A stretch of 64,000 nt of DNA from Epichloe hybrida (taxonomy: Eukaryota > Ascomycota > Sordariomycetes > Hypocreales > Clavicipitaceae): NCBI GenBank assembly GCA_019022495.1, contig JAFEKR010000020.1, positions 248,001 to 312,000 of the forward strand. The letters are read 5' to 3'. Positions 35,969 to 49,692 of this stretch are shown here, in pieces. The notes under the pieces were generated by a model. It saw only the letters and a list, made by a program, of their open reading frames with translations, did no database searches and had not been told where the DNA came from. Each line of letters starts with the position of its first letter. The first letter of the stretch is position 1. The position numbers and the translations under genes are program-made.

Positions 35969-38145
35969 TCATCCGATATTTTCGTGGGAGTGCTCCCCTT
36001 CTGCGATTTGCCCGTCAGAGGTCTGTGGTCCACGAAATACGGGTTCGGGAACGACATATGCCTTCTTGTCATCTCTAACTGTAGAACTCTGTGAGGATGT
36101 GGCCGAGAGCATTGTGGCTGTCTCGAAGACTTCAACCATAGGCTTTGGGAGAAGTAAATAGGTTTCACTAGCAACCTGTTCTTGCAAATTTCCCTTTGAA
36201 TCAGTATTTTCGACTTCGGCTACTTGTGAAGATGTTTCAGAGGTTTGTGCATTGACAGTCGCAAGTAGATCGTCTGCGCTACCTGCGTCCCTGTAGGGTA
36301 CAGTCAAGGATGCAGGGGCGTCTGGAATTGTGTGCCCTTCAGCTTGACGTGCCTGAGATTCTCTGTCTTCAGACGCGAACTCAGGCTCTATACTCATCAT
36401 AGCAATCTTGCCGCACGTGTTGTCGTGGTCTCTCAACTTGGCCATTTTTGGAACCATTGTTGAGCTGTCCTCGGTAGTCGTTGTGGTAGACGTGTCGGGG
36501 ACTGTCTCGTTGACTGATATCATTGCCGACGCACTTTTACCAGCGTGGTTATTTAAGCCGGCTTGAGAAACGTGGACCATTCTATCCAGAGAATCGTGAT
36601 TTTTGTATTCGTCTTCAGCTGTATCAACTCTGGGTTTTGTGACTGCAGCTAAATGGACAGCTTCAATAATTAGAGGAGAGGTGCGGTCCGATAGCTCGAT
36701 TGTGGGCATTTTTTTGGTATGCGAGCCTCTGCTGCTGACAGACCTTGCGGAAGCTCGGTCTGATGAACCCGAATGTTGACGTCCTCCGGAGCGTTGATTT
36801 GTCCTTTTGGGCGGCGTAAGGGGTACCCTATCAGCTATCCTCGACGAAGAAGATCGAGTTGGTCGCATCATACGGGCTAGGAAACCTTCGTTGATATTGC
36901 TCGGCCTCTTGCTTGCTGCAATGGGTGGCAGGGATTTGCTTGGGGGAGGGCCAAGACTGGGCCTTGGGCTCGAAGCGGCAGAGTACTGGGGATTACCACG
37001 GCCTTCGGTTAGCTTTTGGAAGGATTGAGACGAGGTTGACAGGGTAGACCGAGTCCCTTGTTGGATACGATGTGATGACTGTGAGTCGTGGACTTTTGAG
37101 ACTGATGAGGCTGTTGGTGCAGTCAAAGATGAGGGAAGGTGGACTGGCTTGGTGGGCGACTTTGGCTTAGGTTTAATAAATCTGTTGTCGCTCTGGTGTC
37201 TGACTCCGACCGGTTGACGCCTGCTGGTAGCTCCTGAAGATGCAGTGTCCGTTTTCGCCAATGAGCTAAATCCCGTAGCAACACCCCTTGGCTTATCGCG
37301 AGAGGTCTTGCTATTTGCTGGCCTTCTTGTGGCTCCTTTCTGTTCTTTGATCATGCTCGATGTAACGGACAATGCCTTATCCGATCCTGTCATATTGCCA
37401 GTTGCTGTGGCAGTCGAGGTAGGCTTGTTGTTGTGTCCGTTGATATGTGAACTCGAGACGTCTTCCGACTTCATTCCTTTCGCATTTAAAAGACTCGATT
37501 TATCTCTCTCTCTCTCTTCGTGGCGTGCAATATGTTTGTATCTGTTCATTTGTGCTGTTGCTTCTGGAATCTTGGTTGTAGCGCCTTCGGCACCTATTAC
37601 TCCTCCATCCCCTGGAAAACCTCTCGCATCTACTGAAATGCTCTGGTGGGTTAACTCTTTTTTGAATATATCCATACTGTCTTCCGACAAGATCAGGTTC
37701 TCTTTCTGGCTTGTGCTGTTTCTTCTGTCTGAAGTCTCTGGGCTAGGTCCTCTTCTGGAAATACTCGATTCGCCTCCATCGTCTCGCTTCAAACCTATGC
37801 GACCATCCTTTTCAACTGCGACAAAGTTCGTACGAACCTTGGAAAGTGGTCGAGGTGAGCCACTTGGGCTAGTTCCTGCATGTTATAACTTGATTAGTCT
37901 ATGTCTGGTGCGCTTTGAACATGTTGCTGCCCTGGTTTTCTTGCTCCAGTAGCCCGATAATAGACGCGTCTTTCGCGTATGGTATCATGTGATTGCAAGG
38001 CTAAGGCTCGACGTGGGATGGCAACGTGAAGCTTACTTCCAGCTTGCTTTCTTGAAGGTGAGATGCCTGGGGATCTCCCTCTATCGGGCGGGCTCGAGTC
38101 GCCTTTGTTCTCGAACATGGCGCGCAGGTTCTTGACCTGGCTCAT
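35969..38145 (-). CDS. Conserved fungal low-complexity protein, function unknown
   Basis: Two exons: 38145-38037 and 37875-35969, with one intron of 161 bases. The product is 671 aa. The N-terminus (MSQVKNLRAMFENKGDSSPP, then SGSPRPLSKVRTNF just after the splice) is a combination I associate with a widespread fungal family of unnamed scaffold-like proteins. The rest is rich in Ser, Thr, Pro and Arg/Lys, with no membrane segment and no catalytic motif, and is probably disordered. An in-frame Met 13 codons upstream (38184) is possible; I chose the Met next to the conserved start. No specific function can be given. Confidence 0.75.
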
Positions 38146-39703
38146 TTTCGTTGTTGCGGCTATGGTAGCAAAAAGAGACTGCACACTTGAATAATGAAGT
38201 GCAGGTTATGGAACCAGGCTTTTTCTCGGTGAGGGTTCTAGAATGCTAGGTGAAAGCAAATTGCGAGGCATGGCAATTTACTGGTCGACGACCAGGGATC
38301 TTGCACGGGTAATACGTTTTAGGTGCATTTGTGGTGCATGCATCAATACTAGTGCCCACCGCTATGAACCCCCTTGAGGGTGTTGTATACTTTATGTATG
38401 TTGCTTTGCGGCTGGCATGAGTCGCATGCATATTATGGGGTCTGTCAACATTTCACGTCGCAGCGGATTTGTCCCACCGCTGCCCCTGAGTCACAATTAG
38501 GCTTAATAGCGGAATGATTAAATTGGTTCATATAATTGGAACCCGTGCTGAACATCGCCATTGAGCCTGTACATAACTCCAACCCTGTAGTGTTCATATC
38601 GGAATTTGAGCCTGTCCTGCATCTTCTGGCTGCAACTCCACGTTCACTGTCATTCAACCTCCACATTTGGCAGGAATTGGCTTTTGCTTAGGAGGGATTC
38701 GTGGCATCGCGGCAGCTAAAGTAACGCATAATAATAGCTTTTCTATTAAGTCGGCTAGTGGAGCTGTGTTTCCAAGTTAATAAGCTGCACCGAACCTGAT
38801 ACTCATCAAGTACCTCAACGTAAATAATAGTGTATTACTGTCCCATCGCGCTTCACCCGTATAATACGCCAGTCAGGAATTCGACTCAACCATTGCACCT
38901 TGAAGCGCTGTGCGATGTTCAAACAACCTCGTGAGGTTACTCCTAGGCCCCGTGCATACAATATGGGTGTTTCGTATTCACAACACTTAACCGTTGTGTG
39001 CGAACACTCCCTAGTCTGGATGTCGTGCTAGATTAAATAACCATCCAGATAACCCGATACGTCGGGTTGACGAGCCCAACATGCCTGCCGCAGCCGCAAT
39101 CCGCGATAGCATCTGTTATTACACGGACGCCATACAAGAGGCTACGTGGCGTACATTTGTCTGTCATTGTTATCATTATCGTGGAGGTAATAATCTGCTT
39201 TAATATGTGGGTAGGTGCCGTGATATTATTGATGTACAATAGATCGACATGTAGCTTGAAGCTTTTCCCCTCGCATAACAGGTTTTACCTATTACTGCGA
39301 TGATAATTATTTGGTTGTTAATCGTTGAACTAGCTGGGTATTGCTAGTAATTTTTTTTGGTTTCTTGTAAGTTAAATGCATTGGCCACAACCAATGACCC
39401 CCCAAAAAAGTATAAGATCAATAGATCCACACGTAAGGTCAAAGTGCAACATACATAAATTACATGTGTAGTACATAGACCTGAGGCTCTTAGATTCATA
39501 AATTGCTATGAAGTCCTTCCCTCCGTACTACTAACGCGGTTGAAAGGGCTTGCCCCACGCGCTCAAGCCATTGACCTCCAATCTCCGGGTTTCGGCTCAC
39601 CTTACGTCAGCTGCAAATGCACTATGTATATCTTGCAGACTCATCCCCATCCTGTCAAGAAAGCATCTCCTCCTGAACGAGCGTCCTATCACCGTCTGCA
39701 ACT
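38146..39703. other. Divergent intergenic region upstream of lys12
   Basis: 1.56 kb with no supported gene; small frames on both strands show nothing recognisable. A SINE-like element (39246-39418) lies inside it. The right end is the lys12 leader. Confidence 0.5.
39246..39418 (+). mobile_element. SINE-like short interspersed element, copy 1 (173 bp)
   Basis: Flanked by the 9-bp direct repeat CAATAGATC (39237-39245 and 39419-39427). It aligns along its length with the reverse complement of 52881-53053, sharing TAGCTGGGTATTGCTAGTAA, TTTGGTTGTTAAT and GCATTGGCCAC. The 3' end carries a hairpin-forming CATTGGCCACAACCAATG, a run of C and an A-rich tail. I saw no clear A or B box, so the transcript origin is unknown. 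Confidence 0.7.
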
Positions 39704-40885
<1,182 letters not shown>

Positions 40886-41430
40886 AGGGATGCATCTATA
40901 GAGCTGCCTTACGGCAACGGGTAAGTCACGGCACCTACTTCAGCGCAATAGTTGCCAGGAACTTCCAGGTGCTGACAGAGTTATCATACATGGAATGTAC
41001 TGACTGTTGCCACAAATAAAGATGTTGAATTCTAATAGCACATTGAGATGTACGGAGCACACAACGAATAATATATATATTGTTTTATCGCAGACAAGTG
41101 ATCCGCCTGCTATTTTGTGACCTGTATGTCATCACATGGAAGCACTGCAGGCTGTCATGCAATGCTATTTACTCTACCGAGCAAAACGTCTCAGCCTAGG
41201 GATTAGTTTTGATTTTGCACGGCAAAAGAATCATTGCCTGTATTAATTGTTTACCCCAATCATATACATTGTGATACTCCATGATGATGACTGAATACGG
41301 ATGTGGAAACGACTACTTTACGGTTATTTTAAAATTGCTAGTCTACACATTTATTGTACAGAAAGACCTGGTGATGCAGAATTCTGGCGTCAGTTAGACA
41401 TCAGATCATATTTTTTTCTCCGACCTTACG
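40886..41430. other. Convergent 3' flanks of lys12 and mef1
   Basis: 545 bases, AT-leaning, without a gene or strong repeat. It should contain both polyadenylation regions. Confidence 0.5.
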
Positions 41431-43980
41431 TTATTTTGTTCTTTTTGCCTCAAGTTCTGACTCATACTTTGCTACAAGCTCCTTTCTGTAAGCTGGTTAG
41501 TGTGCTAGATTTGAAAAGCGCGACTTAAATATGATACGTACTGCAAATGAGGTGGTGTGGGAGCATAATGACTGAACTCCATGCTGAACTCTCCTTTGCC
41601 CTGGGTTGCGGCCCTCAATTGCGAACTGAAGCCAAACATAGCATTTAGACTACAGTCACATATCAATGTGAATTCTTCGCTGCCTATTTCGGTGTCATGA
41701 ATAGTGGCGTTCCTCTTGTTCATAAGCATGAGTATGTTGCCTTGAAATTCGTTTGGGGCCGTGATGGTCGTTTTCATCAGAGGCTCTAAGACCTGACCGC
41801 CTGCATCTGTAAATGCTTTCCGAAACGCCATCTGAGTGGCCAGGCTGAACGCATAATCGGATGAGTCAGTAACGTGGGTAGCACCGTCGTTAATGACCAT
41901 TTTGGTCCCTATCACTTTGTGTCCTAAAAGCGGACCCTTTTCGCATGCCAAGTCAAAGCCCTTCGCGCAGGCAGTCAAAAATTTGTCGGGGATATGTCCG
42001 CCCACGACCTGGCTTTCATAGTGATTATTTTCTGCACTCTCATTAGGTTCAATCCATCCAGAAACTCGTGCAAAATCACCAGGACCTCCACTTTGACGAC
42101 GAAGAAGATAGTCGAATTCCGCTCGCCGGGAAACAGTCTCTCGATAGGAAACTCTCGGCTGGCCAGTAATGCAATCAGTCTTGTACTCTCGTTTCAGACG
42201 CTCGACATAGACTTCAAGGTGTAATTCACCCATGCCAGAAATAATCGTCTCCTCGCTCTCAGGGTCCACATGGACCCTGAACGTCGGGTCTTCGCGCTGA
42301 AATCTGTTCATGGCTTTGCTGAAATTGTCCGCGTCCGCAGTGCGTTTCGGTCTGATGGAAAGTGACATGACAGCATCAGGCACAAACATTGAAGACATAG
42401 TATATGGCAAGCCACCATCAGTAAAAGTATCACCGGATGCGCAATCGACACCAAATACAGCGCAAATTTCTCCAGCACCAACTTCAGAAACGTCTTCCAT
42501 TTCGTTAGAATGCATGCGAACAATTCTGGGAATCCGAACTTTCTTGTCTGTTCTCGAGTTGAATAGGTAGCTACCTTTCGTGAGCGTACCCTGATAAACA
42601 CGGATATAGGTAAGTTGGCCATAGTTGTTTTCTTCCAACTTGAACGCCAATCCAACAAAAGGCAATGAGTTGTAAGGGACTAATTTCACCTGCTTCTCGT
42701 CCTTCGACTTGTCAAGAGCCGTGTTTTCGATCTGTGAAGGATTCGGTAGGTAGTCACAGACAGCATCGAGCATAGGCTGAATTCCTTTATCAGCTAGAGC
42801 GGAGCCCATCAAAACAGGCGAAAAGCTACGGGCAATGGTAGCGCGGCGAATCGCTGTCTTGATCTGGTAATTCGTTGCTTCCTGCTCTTCCAAGAATATT
42901 TCGGCAATTTCATCGTCAACGTCAGCCAATTTTTCAATCAGCGTCTGACGTTTCTCTGCTGCCAAGTCTTGCAAGTTGGCTGGTATTGTATCGGCCACTC
43001 TGACTTTGGTTCCTCTAGGCCCTTCGAAGTACAGGGCCTTCATCTCGATCAGGTCGACAACTCCCTCGAACTCGTCCTCAGATCCGATGGGAATCTGAAT
43101 AGCAGCCGCAGGCATCTTGAGCTTTGAGTTGATCTGCTCCACAGCTTTCCAAGGGTTTGCGCCCATGCGGTCCATTTTATTGACGAAGGATATTCGGGGG
43201 ACATTGTATCGTTTCATCTGACGATCCACCGTAGTGGTTTGTGACTGGACTCCGCTCACGGCACATAGAATCATGACAGCGCCATCAAGAACACGGAGTG
43301 CACGCTCTACTTCGATCGTGAAGTCAATGTGTCCTGGTGTGTCAATCAAGTTGAAGTGATAGGTCTCTTCTGCCTCATTCTCCGTCTTCTTCCAGTCGCA
43401 GAATGTCGCCGCAGATTGAATTGTGATTCCCTTCTCTCTTTCTAGTTCCATAGAGTCCATCTTTGCACCGATAGCATCTTTCCCTCTAACTTCGTGTATA
43501 GCCTTGATTCGACCGGTATAAAAGAGGACACGTTCCGTAACTGTCGTCTTGCCGCTATCAATGTGTGCCTACAGTGCGGTGTTAGATGGCGGGTTAAGAG
43601 CGCTGTCAGTAGAGAGATTGTCTGACTGCAATGCCAATATTTCGAACTCTGGATAACCTCTGGGCTTCCTCAGGCGCCATATTAGCCTCAACGTACTCGG
43701 GAGTTAAGCTCGCGGCATCTTCCTGAGCCTTTTTCAGCCTGTGCCAACGTCAGACAAGGTCAGCATAAAGTCACAAAATACCAATGGGTTCAAGTCTGTA
43801 TCAGGCAAAGATGTCTTCTCACGCTTCTTGGGCAGCCGTTCCATAGCGCAACGGAGTTCGGCTTAAATATCTTATAGGAGAGTCTGGAGATAGACCAAAC
43901 TTAAAGCATCGCGAGGGCTGCCGTTGCGAGCTTAGTAGGATATGGCGTCTGAGCCATCTGGCTGTTCCTGGTATGCTCAT
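41431..43980 (-). CDS. mef1: Mitochondrial elongation factor G1
   Basis: Four exons: 43980-43823, 43738-43627, 43568-41542 and 41485-41431; introns are 84, 58 and 56 bases. The product is 783 aa. It is the mitochondrial GTPase that drives tRNA-mRNA translocation. The N-terminal ~50 residues are rich in Arg and Ser with no acid at first, as in a matrix-targeting sequence. G motifs: [14 protein letters not shown] (created by the exon 2/3 join), DTPGHIDF and NKMD; later EF-G domains follow, with a [17 protein letters not shown]-terminus. The last exon adds only [17 protein letters not shown], typical of the family. Intron 2 uses the less common donor GTCAGA, but its branch TCTAAC and acceptor are good and the G1 loop requires the join. 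Confidence 0.93.
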
Positions 43981-44821
43981 AACGAAGTACGTCCTCACGA
44001 CATGGCCAGGAGAATTCAGCTGCTAACAAATAGGCTTTTTTTTTTCAGGGCCCCTAGTCTGTCGCCAGAAATCACGATCTCACGTGGTCGAGTGGAGAGT
44101 TTGTAGACGTTGATTGGACACTGTGTCTGCTAGGTCAGCGCCGCCATTTATGTACGTATACATTGCACGAAAAAGGGGCGCAGCCGATTTGGCCGCTTAC
44201 ATATTTCTGCGCTTTACCATCCCCTTTGCCTTGCAACAATGTAGTAAACCTGCCGACGATACGGTGACTCGGTTTGAAGAAATAGCCTGTATTTGAGACA
44301 AGATGAGAAAACTTGCGCCAATGGACTCAATACTTAATGATATTCTTAGTAATACTGGGTATCGGAACAGTATGGAGAACAGGACTAGAAGTGGACGAGT
44401 ATGGTTGTACTATGTGTTGGACATCGCTTAATGAGTATTTGTGCACGAGTGGGCGCTTGGTATCTTTGACGATAGAAATTCAAAGTAGGATTTGCCCCGA
44501 AGTATAGGGTCAAGAGAATCCGCAATGACTTATAATCACAATGCATCTTGTTGGAATGGGTTAGAACGCTTTTCACATTTCTAGAAGTCCGCAAAAAATA
44601 CATATGTACATACACTCTGGGAAATAGCGCACTCTTAGACTGGTTCAGCGAGCTGAGCTCAGCAACCTTTAACTAGCGACCCACTTCAGCAATTTAGAAC
44701 ATGGGGCGACATCACGAACGCAGCGCGCTCCATTGCCTCAGTGTCGCCTACGTCACATACACTCGCTACCATATAAAACAAGTTGCCTATCTCAACTCTT
44801 TCGCATCCATCTATAGCCACT
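43981..44821. promoter_or_regulatory. Divergent promoter region of mef1 and the ABC transporter gene
   Basis: 841 bases with no supported gene. A T-rich run (about 44,036-44,046) lies 60 bases upstream of mef1. The end near the transporter gene contains a CATATAAAA element (about 44,770), 50 bases before its ATG. Confidence 0.45.
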
Positions 44822-47800
44822 ATGGCTCCGTCAAGCTGGAGATATTTAATTGCCGAGGCTGTGTTTTGTATACCTCTTCTAGCCACGGCGTCCTTGAATT
44901 CAACGTCCCAGAACCTTGACATTCTGCGGTCCAAGTTGGCGTCAATGAATGAAAGACCCGACAACTGTCCTCCTTGGTCAGTTTGAAGCTTCGATCCTTG
45001 TGTTATCCAGTTACTTACAATTTCTAATGTCTATCACTCAGTTTTAATTGCCTTCTGCCCTCCCACGTCTGTGCCCAGTATGCAGGCTGCAACGAATTCA
45101 ATGGGAAATGTGACTGCCCTGAAGGTTTCGGTGGCGATGATTGTCTCCAGCCTTGTAAGTCTTTAGTATCGCTCTTCTTGCAGCCCTTGAAACACATGAT
45201 GGACACGATTTAATACCCTACTCACTCTTACAGTGTGTGGCTCTCTGAGCAGAGGCCGGGACAGGCCGATGCGACCCGGGAGTACATGCGATTGCGACGC
45301 GGGCTGGACTGGGATAAACTGCAACGTTTGCACTGAAAACAAAGCATGCAATGCGCTTGTGGACAACGGCACCGGCGGCATCTGCTACAAGAACGGAGAG
45401 GTTGTGTTCCATAATCACCAGGCTTGCACAGTGACCAACAAGAAAATCACCGATCTTCTTGGTGAACAACGACCCGAGGTCACCTTTACCTGCCAGAAAG
45501 ACCAAGGTACATGTGACTTTCAATGTAAGTTGTCGATATTAAGTTCGAAGCCTTTTCGCACCCTAGGACTGCTAACACGCATTTGTAGTCTGGGTTGATG
45601 CTATCGAATCTTTCTATTGCCATCTGAGTGACTGCGAATCGAATGCTGAGTTTGACGAAACCACAAATACTACTTCTTACAAGTGCGACGAAATACGTTG
45701 CAGCTGTATATCGGAACGGATGCTGTGCGGAAAAGATGGTTCCATCGACCTCAGCGAGTTTCTTGACCAAGCCATCCGCGGTCCTGGTGGCTTTGAATGC
45801 AGCCAAAAGAATGGCGGTGCTCATGACTGTGCTTTCAAAGAACCTGAGATGGACAAGCTGATACGCAGTCTCATTGGCGACTCTAGCATTCTCCTTGACT
45901 GCCAATCTGGCGAATGTCTGCACGAAACTCAAGTTCCTGGTTACACGAGACCAGTAAAACAAATTAACACACCTCTAATTGCCGGTGTGATTGCCATTTG
46001 CGCACTCTTTGTAGCTGCGATAATCATTATCACATGGGTCCTGTCACGACGCAAATTGAGGTACGGCGCAATTCGCCTTGAAGATTCAGATGACGAAACT
46101 ACCAGATTGATGGCTGAACACAAACCCGCCATCCTATACTTTGAGAAGGTTGCTTATCAATTGAATGGCAAGACTATACTCAGTGATATTCAAGGAACCT
46201 GCCATCCGGGAGAAGTGACTGCAATTATGGGCGCTTCTGGAGCAGGAAAGACCACTTTTCTTGAGATCTTAGCTCGGAAAAATAAGCGCGGCTCGGTAGA
46301 AGGAGACTTCTTTGTCAACGGAGAGAAAGTCAACGACGCGGAGTATAAGAAAGTTGTTGGGTTCGTTGACCAGGAAGACACAATGCTGTCAACTTTGACC
46401 GTTCACGAGACGATTCTGAACAGTGCTCTCCTGAGATTACCACGCGATATGGGTCGTGCAGTTAAGGAACAGAGAGTGCTAGAAGTTGAGAAGGAACTTG
46501 GAATCTACCAAATCCGTGACTCTTTGATAGGTTCTGAGGAAGGGAAAGGCCGTGGCATTTCCGGTGGTGAAAAACGTCGGGTTGGTATTGCTTGCGAACT
46601 TGTCACAAGCCCATCTATCCTTTTTCTTGATGAGCCTACGAGTGGTTTGGATGCCTTCAACGCGTACAATGTCATCGAATGCTTAGTTACGTTGGCAAAG
46701 AGCTATCAACGAACTGTGATATTCACGATTCACCAACCACGGTCTAATATCGTGGCCTTGTTCGACCGGCTCGTACTATTAGCACAAGGGAAGGCTGTCT
46801 TTTCTGGCCCGTTCTTACAGTGTCAGTCGTATTTTGACTCAATCGGCTACGAATGTCCACTGGGTTTCAACATTGCGGATTACCTAGTCGACCTGACTAT
46901 GCATGCGGGTCGCAGAACCTCTTCTGAAGATGGAATTATTACCACAGATGTTGCAAGTCTGGGTCCCAGTAGCACCAAGGCGGTCAAGTCGATTGCCAGT
47001 ATATCAGGGAACAGCATTGGAGATGATAGTATTACAGAGACATCAGCATCATCCCGGCCGAGGAATTCCCGAAAGGACTCGATTCGGCTCCGGCAAGAAC
47101 GCGAGCTCTTCACCCGTCGGAAACAAACTGCGGATACGGCGTCGTCTTCTGATGCTGGGGCAGGACTTCACGGGAGCTTCAAACTCCAGGTGAATCCGTC
47201 AAATGTCATACCTTCGCAACTACGGGAAGACTTGCACGATCTTCCCCCTTCGGGGACAACTGGCACAGATCTTGATTTTATGACGCATGCTTTTGCGCAA
47301 TCTGATATAGCTGAAAATACTCGTCGCGAGATTCGGCAGGCAGTAGCCGCTGCCACGGAAGCTAACGGCATAAACAACAATGACTACAGCCTTGAGGGGC
47401 TAAACAATGCTGGTGCTGTTGGTCGAGGCTATGCGCGAATAGGTTACTGGGGCCAATTCATGATCTTGTCGCAAAGAACGTGGAAGAATCTGTATCGAGA
47501 CCCCATGCTCATGCTTACTCATTACGCGATGGCTATTATTCTAGCTGTCTTTTCAGGATATCTCTTTTACGGCCTGACGGACGATATTCCAGGCTTTCAG
47601 AATCGTTTGGGCTTGTTTTTCTTCCTTCTTGCATTATTTGGATTCAGTACTCTCACAAGTTTGACGGTCTTTTCTGCAGAACGACTTTTGTTTCTCCGGG
47701 AGCGAGCCAACGGTTACTACTCTCCGATTACGTATTTCACTGCCAAGGTTCTTTTCGACATTATACCGCTAAGAATCGTGCCGCCAATACTAATGGGGTC

Positions 47801-48275
47801 TATTATATATCCCATGACCGGCTTAGTGCCTGATTCGACGCACTTTTTCATCTTTATGCTAGTATTGGTGTTGTTCAACCTGGCTGCTGCATCCATCTGC
47901 CTCCTGGTAGGCATTTTGTGCAAGAATGCCGGAGTTGCTAATCTAATTGGTAGCTTGGTCATGCTTTTCAGTCTGCTATTTGCTGGCTTTCTGCTAAACC
48001 ATGATGCTACGCCTAGCGGCGCCCTTTGGCTGCAGATGCTATCTATATTCCATTATGGCTTTGAATCGCTCATAGTCAACGAGGTTGTTGAGCTGACACT
48101 TGTCGACAAGCAATACGGACTGGACATAACCGTACCCGGTGCTGCTATATTGAGTTCCTTTGGGTTTGATAATGGCGCTTTGTGGGCAGATATCCGCCAT
48201 CTGGGTATTTTTTCTATAACTTTCATAATATTGGCGTACATGGCCATGCACTTCCTTCTCATAGAGAAACGTTAG
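44822..48275 (+). CDS. adp1: ABCG-type transporter, Adp1-like, with EGF-like ectodomain
   Basis: Four exons: 44822-44976, 45042-45154, 45234-45524 and 45589-48275; introns are 65, 79 and 64 bases. The product is 1081 aa. Order: a signal peptide (residues ~1-25), a Cys-rich lumenal/extracellular part with EGF-like knots ([29 protein letters not shown]), a first membrane helix (around residue 340), one ABC cassette (GASGAGKTT Walker A, ISGGEKRR signature, [11 protein letters not shown]alker B), a low-complexity linker of about 200 residues, and a six-helix ABC2 membrane domain at the end. This layout matches yeast Adp1 (YCR011C), a half-size ABCG protein whose substrate is not established. I infer plasma- or endo-membrane placement only from the signal peptide. 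Confidence 0.9.
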
Positions 48276-48504
48276 AAAGACAGGAGCAGAGGAATGTATT
48301 TTATTTTCCAGCTCACACAGGCACTGAAAGAAATGTGTGATCCAAGTCATCCTCTTTTTATTTGGTTTCATAGAATACATGCGGCAGACCTGACACAAAG
48401 TCCTGCGAGAGGGTATGCGGTGGATCGAACAAGCATTAATACGTAGATGTACAATGTAACATACGGCGAACAATTTGGCTAGTACACACGGAGTAAAAGA
48501 CTGC

Positions 48505-49416
48505 TTATTCCATCTTGCCCCCAGTGAGATCCTCCGCTATTATTTTTTGACGTTTGACAGACCGATCAAACTCCGACTCATCGAAGTCCATAACTTTCGT
48601 CGATGCTCCGGTTGATGTCTCCATCATATTGGCAATAGATGGAGGCTTACCATAGATACCCCACGTGTTTTCGGTAGAACCATGTCGATAAAATGTCTGA
48701 CTTCGTTGTCGAAAATAATCTTCAGCAAACACTTTGTCTATTTCTGCCTTGAGTTCGTTCTCGTGGACAATGAAGTTAGAGGCGCTGATATAAAGCTCCA
48801 TAATGGCATCTCGCCTAGCCTCACGCTTCGAATTTTCCTGAGCCAAAACTTTCGTGCGACTCTTGTCAGCTCGAGAAAAGCGGCTGGGATCAGAATAGAC
48901 TCTAGTGTCCAATATGGATTGCAAGATAGTAGGTCGAGTCAATCTATCATCTTCCCTCTCTGGCGCTGCGCCAGCTTTGTTATGCTGTTGGAACTTCCTG
49001 CTGACTCGGACATTTCGAGCATTGTCAATTTCTAACCGCCTAGCCCACAGAGCGCCCAGGCCATCCTTCAAGTTCGTTCGTCTGCTGTCGGCCAGTGCAG
49101 CTTTCCATCTCTGCGCATTGGTTTTCCCCTCCCGCGGTTTCGTAGAACGTGGGGCTGTTCTCTCAACGTAATGCGGCTGTACTTTCTTATCTCCCCCAGA
49201 ACGCGGGAATATATCACGCGGGATAGGCAGATGGCCACGAACGCGAGTAGGTTTCGTTTCGTTTGATTGGGGCGGCGTAGGTAGACGGATGTATGAGGGA
49301 GACTCAGGGGGCACACGAATAGACCCAAGAGGCCGCGAGCCTGAAAATTTTCGAGGAAAGTGCAATCCTTTGCGAATCGGTAGTCGAATACACGGGCCAG
49401 GAGCTCTCAGAGGCAT
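48505..49416 (-). CDS. pet123: Mitochondrial small-subunit ribosomal protein mS26 (Pet123-like)
   Basis: A single exon of 303 aa. The C-terminal half has MELYISASNFIVHENELKAE followed by IDKVF, which lines up with the LYHVANEFIVTE...KIDKVF region of yeast Pet123, a component of the mitochondrial small ribosomal subunit. The N-terminus is rich in Arg, Pro and Ser, as in a matrix-targeting sequence; the rest is basic with helical, coiled-coil-like stretches. The family is poorly conserved outside this segment, so the call rests on one motif plus basic composition. It is divergently transcribed from nog2, with 276 bases between the two starts. Confidence 0.7.
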   Translation of the reverse strand: MPLRAPGPCIRLPIRKGLHFPRKFSGSRPLGSIRVPPESPSYIRLPTPPQSNETKPTRVRGHLPIPRDIFPRSGGDKKVQPHYVERTAPRSTKPREGKTNAQRWKAALADSRRTNLKDGLGALWARRLEIDNARNVRVSRKFQQHNKAGAAPEREDDRLTRPTILQSILDTRVYSDPSRFSRADKSRTKVLAQENSKREARRDAIMELYISASNFIVHENELKAEIDKVFAEDYFRQRSQTFYRHGSTENTWGIYGKPPSIANMMETSTGASTKVMDFDESEFDRSVKRQKIIAEDLTGGKME

Positions 49417-49692
49417 GACTGAAGACTGTGAGAGCCAATTAGTTGTGCGAATCGTCTGGGTGCATTACAAAAAAGCTCAAGAAAATTAGATGGGTTGAAC
49501 GACCGGATTATTCTCTTCCGAAGAAGGGACCCAACGCTTTCCACTAGCCACTCGAAGCAGCTGGCGGCGTGATAGTGGGGCGTTCTTCTGGCAGGGTTTT
49601 TAAACTGGGGATTTTGAAAGTTCAGTATGTCCCTTAACCACTCTCTCCTTCACAACTGTGTTACTACGCCCGCGAGGGCTATATAATTCATC
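49417..49692. promoter_or_regulatory. Bidirectional promoter of the mS26 and nog2 genes
   Basis: A 276-base shared upstream region. A TATATAA element lies 7-15 bases before the nog2 ATG and a GATTTTGAAAG stretch, similar to the fungal ribosome-biogenesis RRPE element, lies at about 49,611-49,621. The element match is partial and not proof of function. Confidence 0.4.

Noticed and set aside
45720..48275. A shorter ABC transporter starting at 45720
   Set aside because: Upstream exons supply a signal peptide and Cys-rich domain in frame, as in Adp1.
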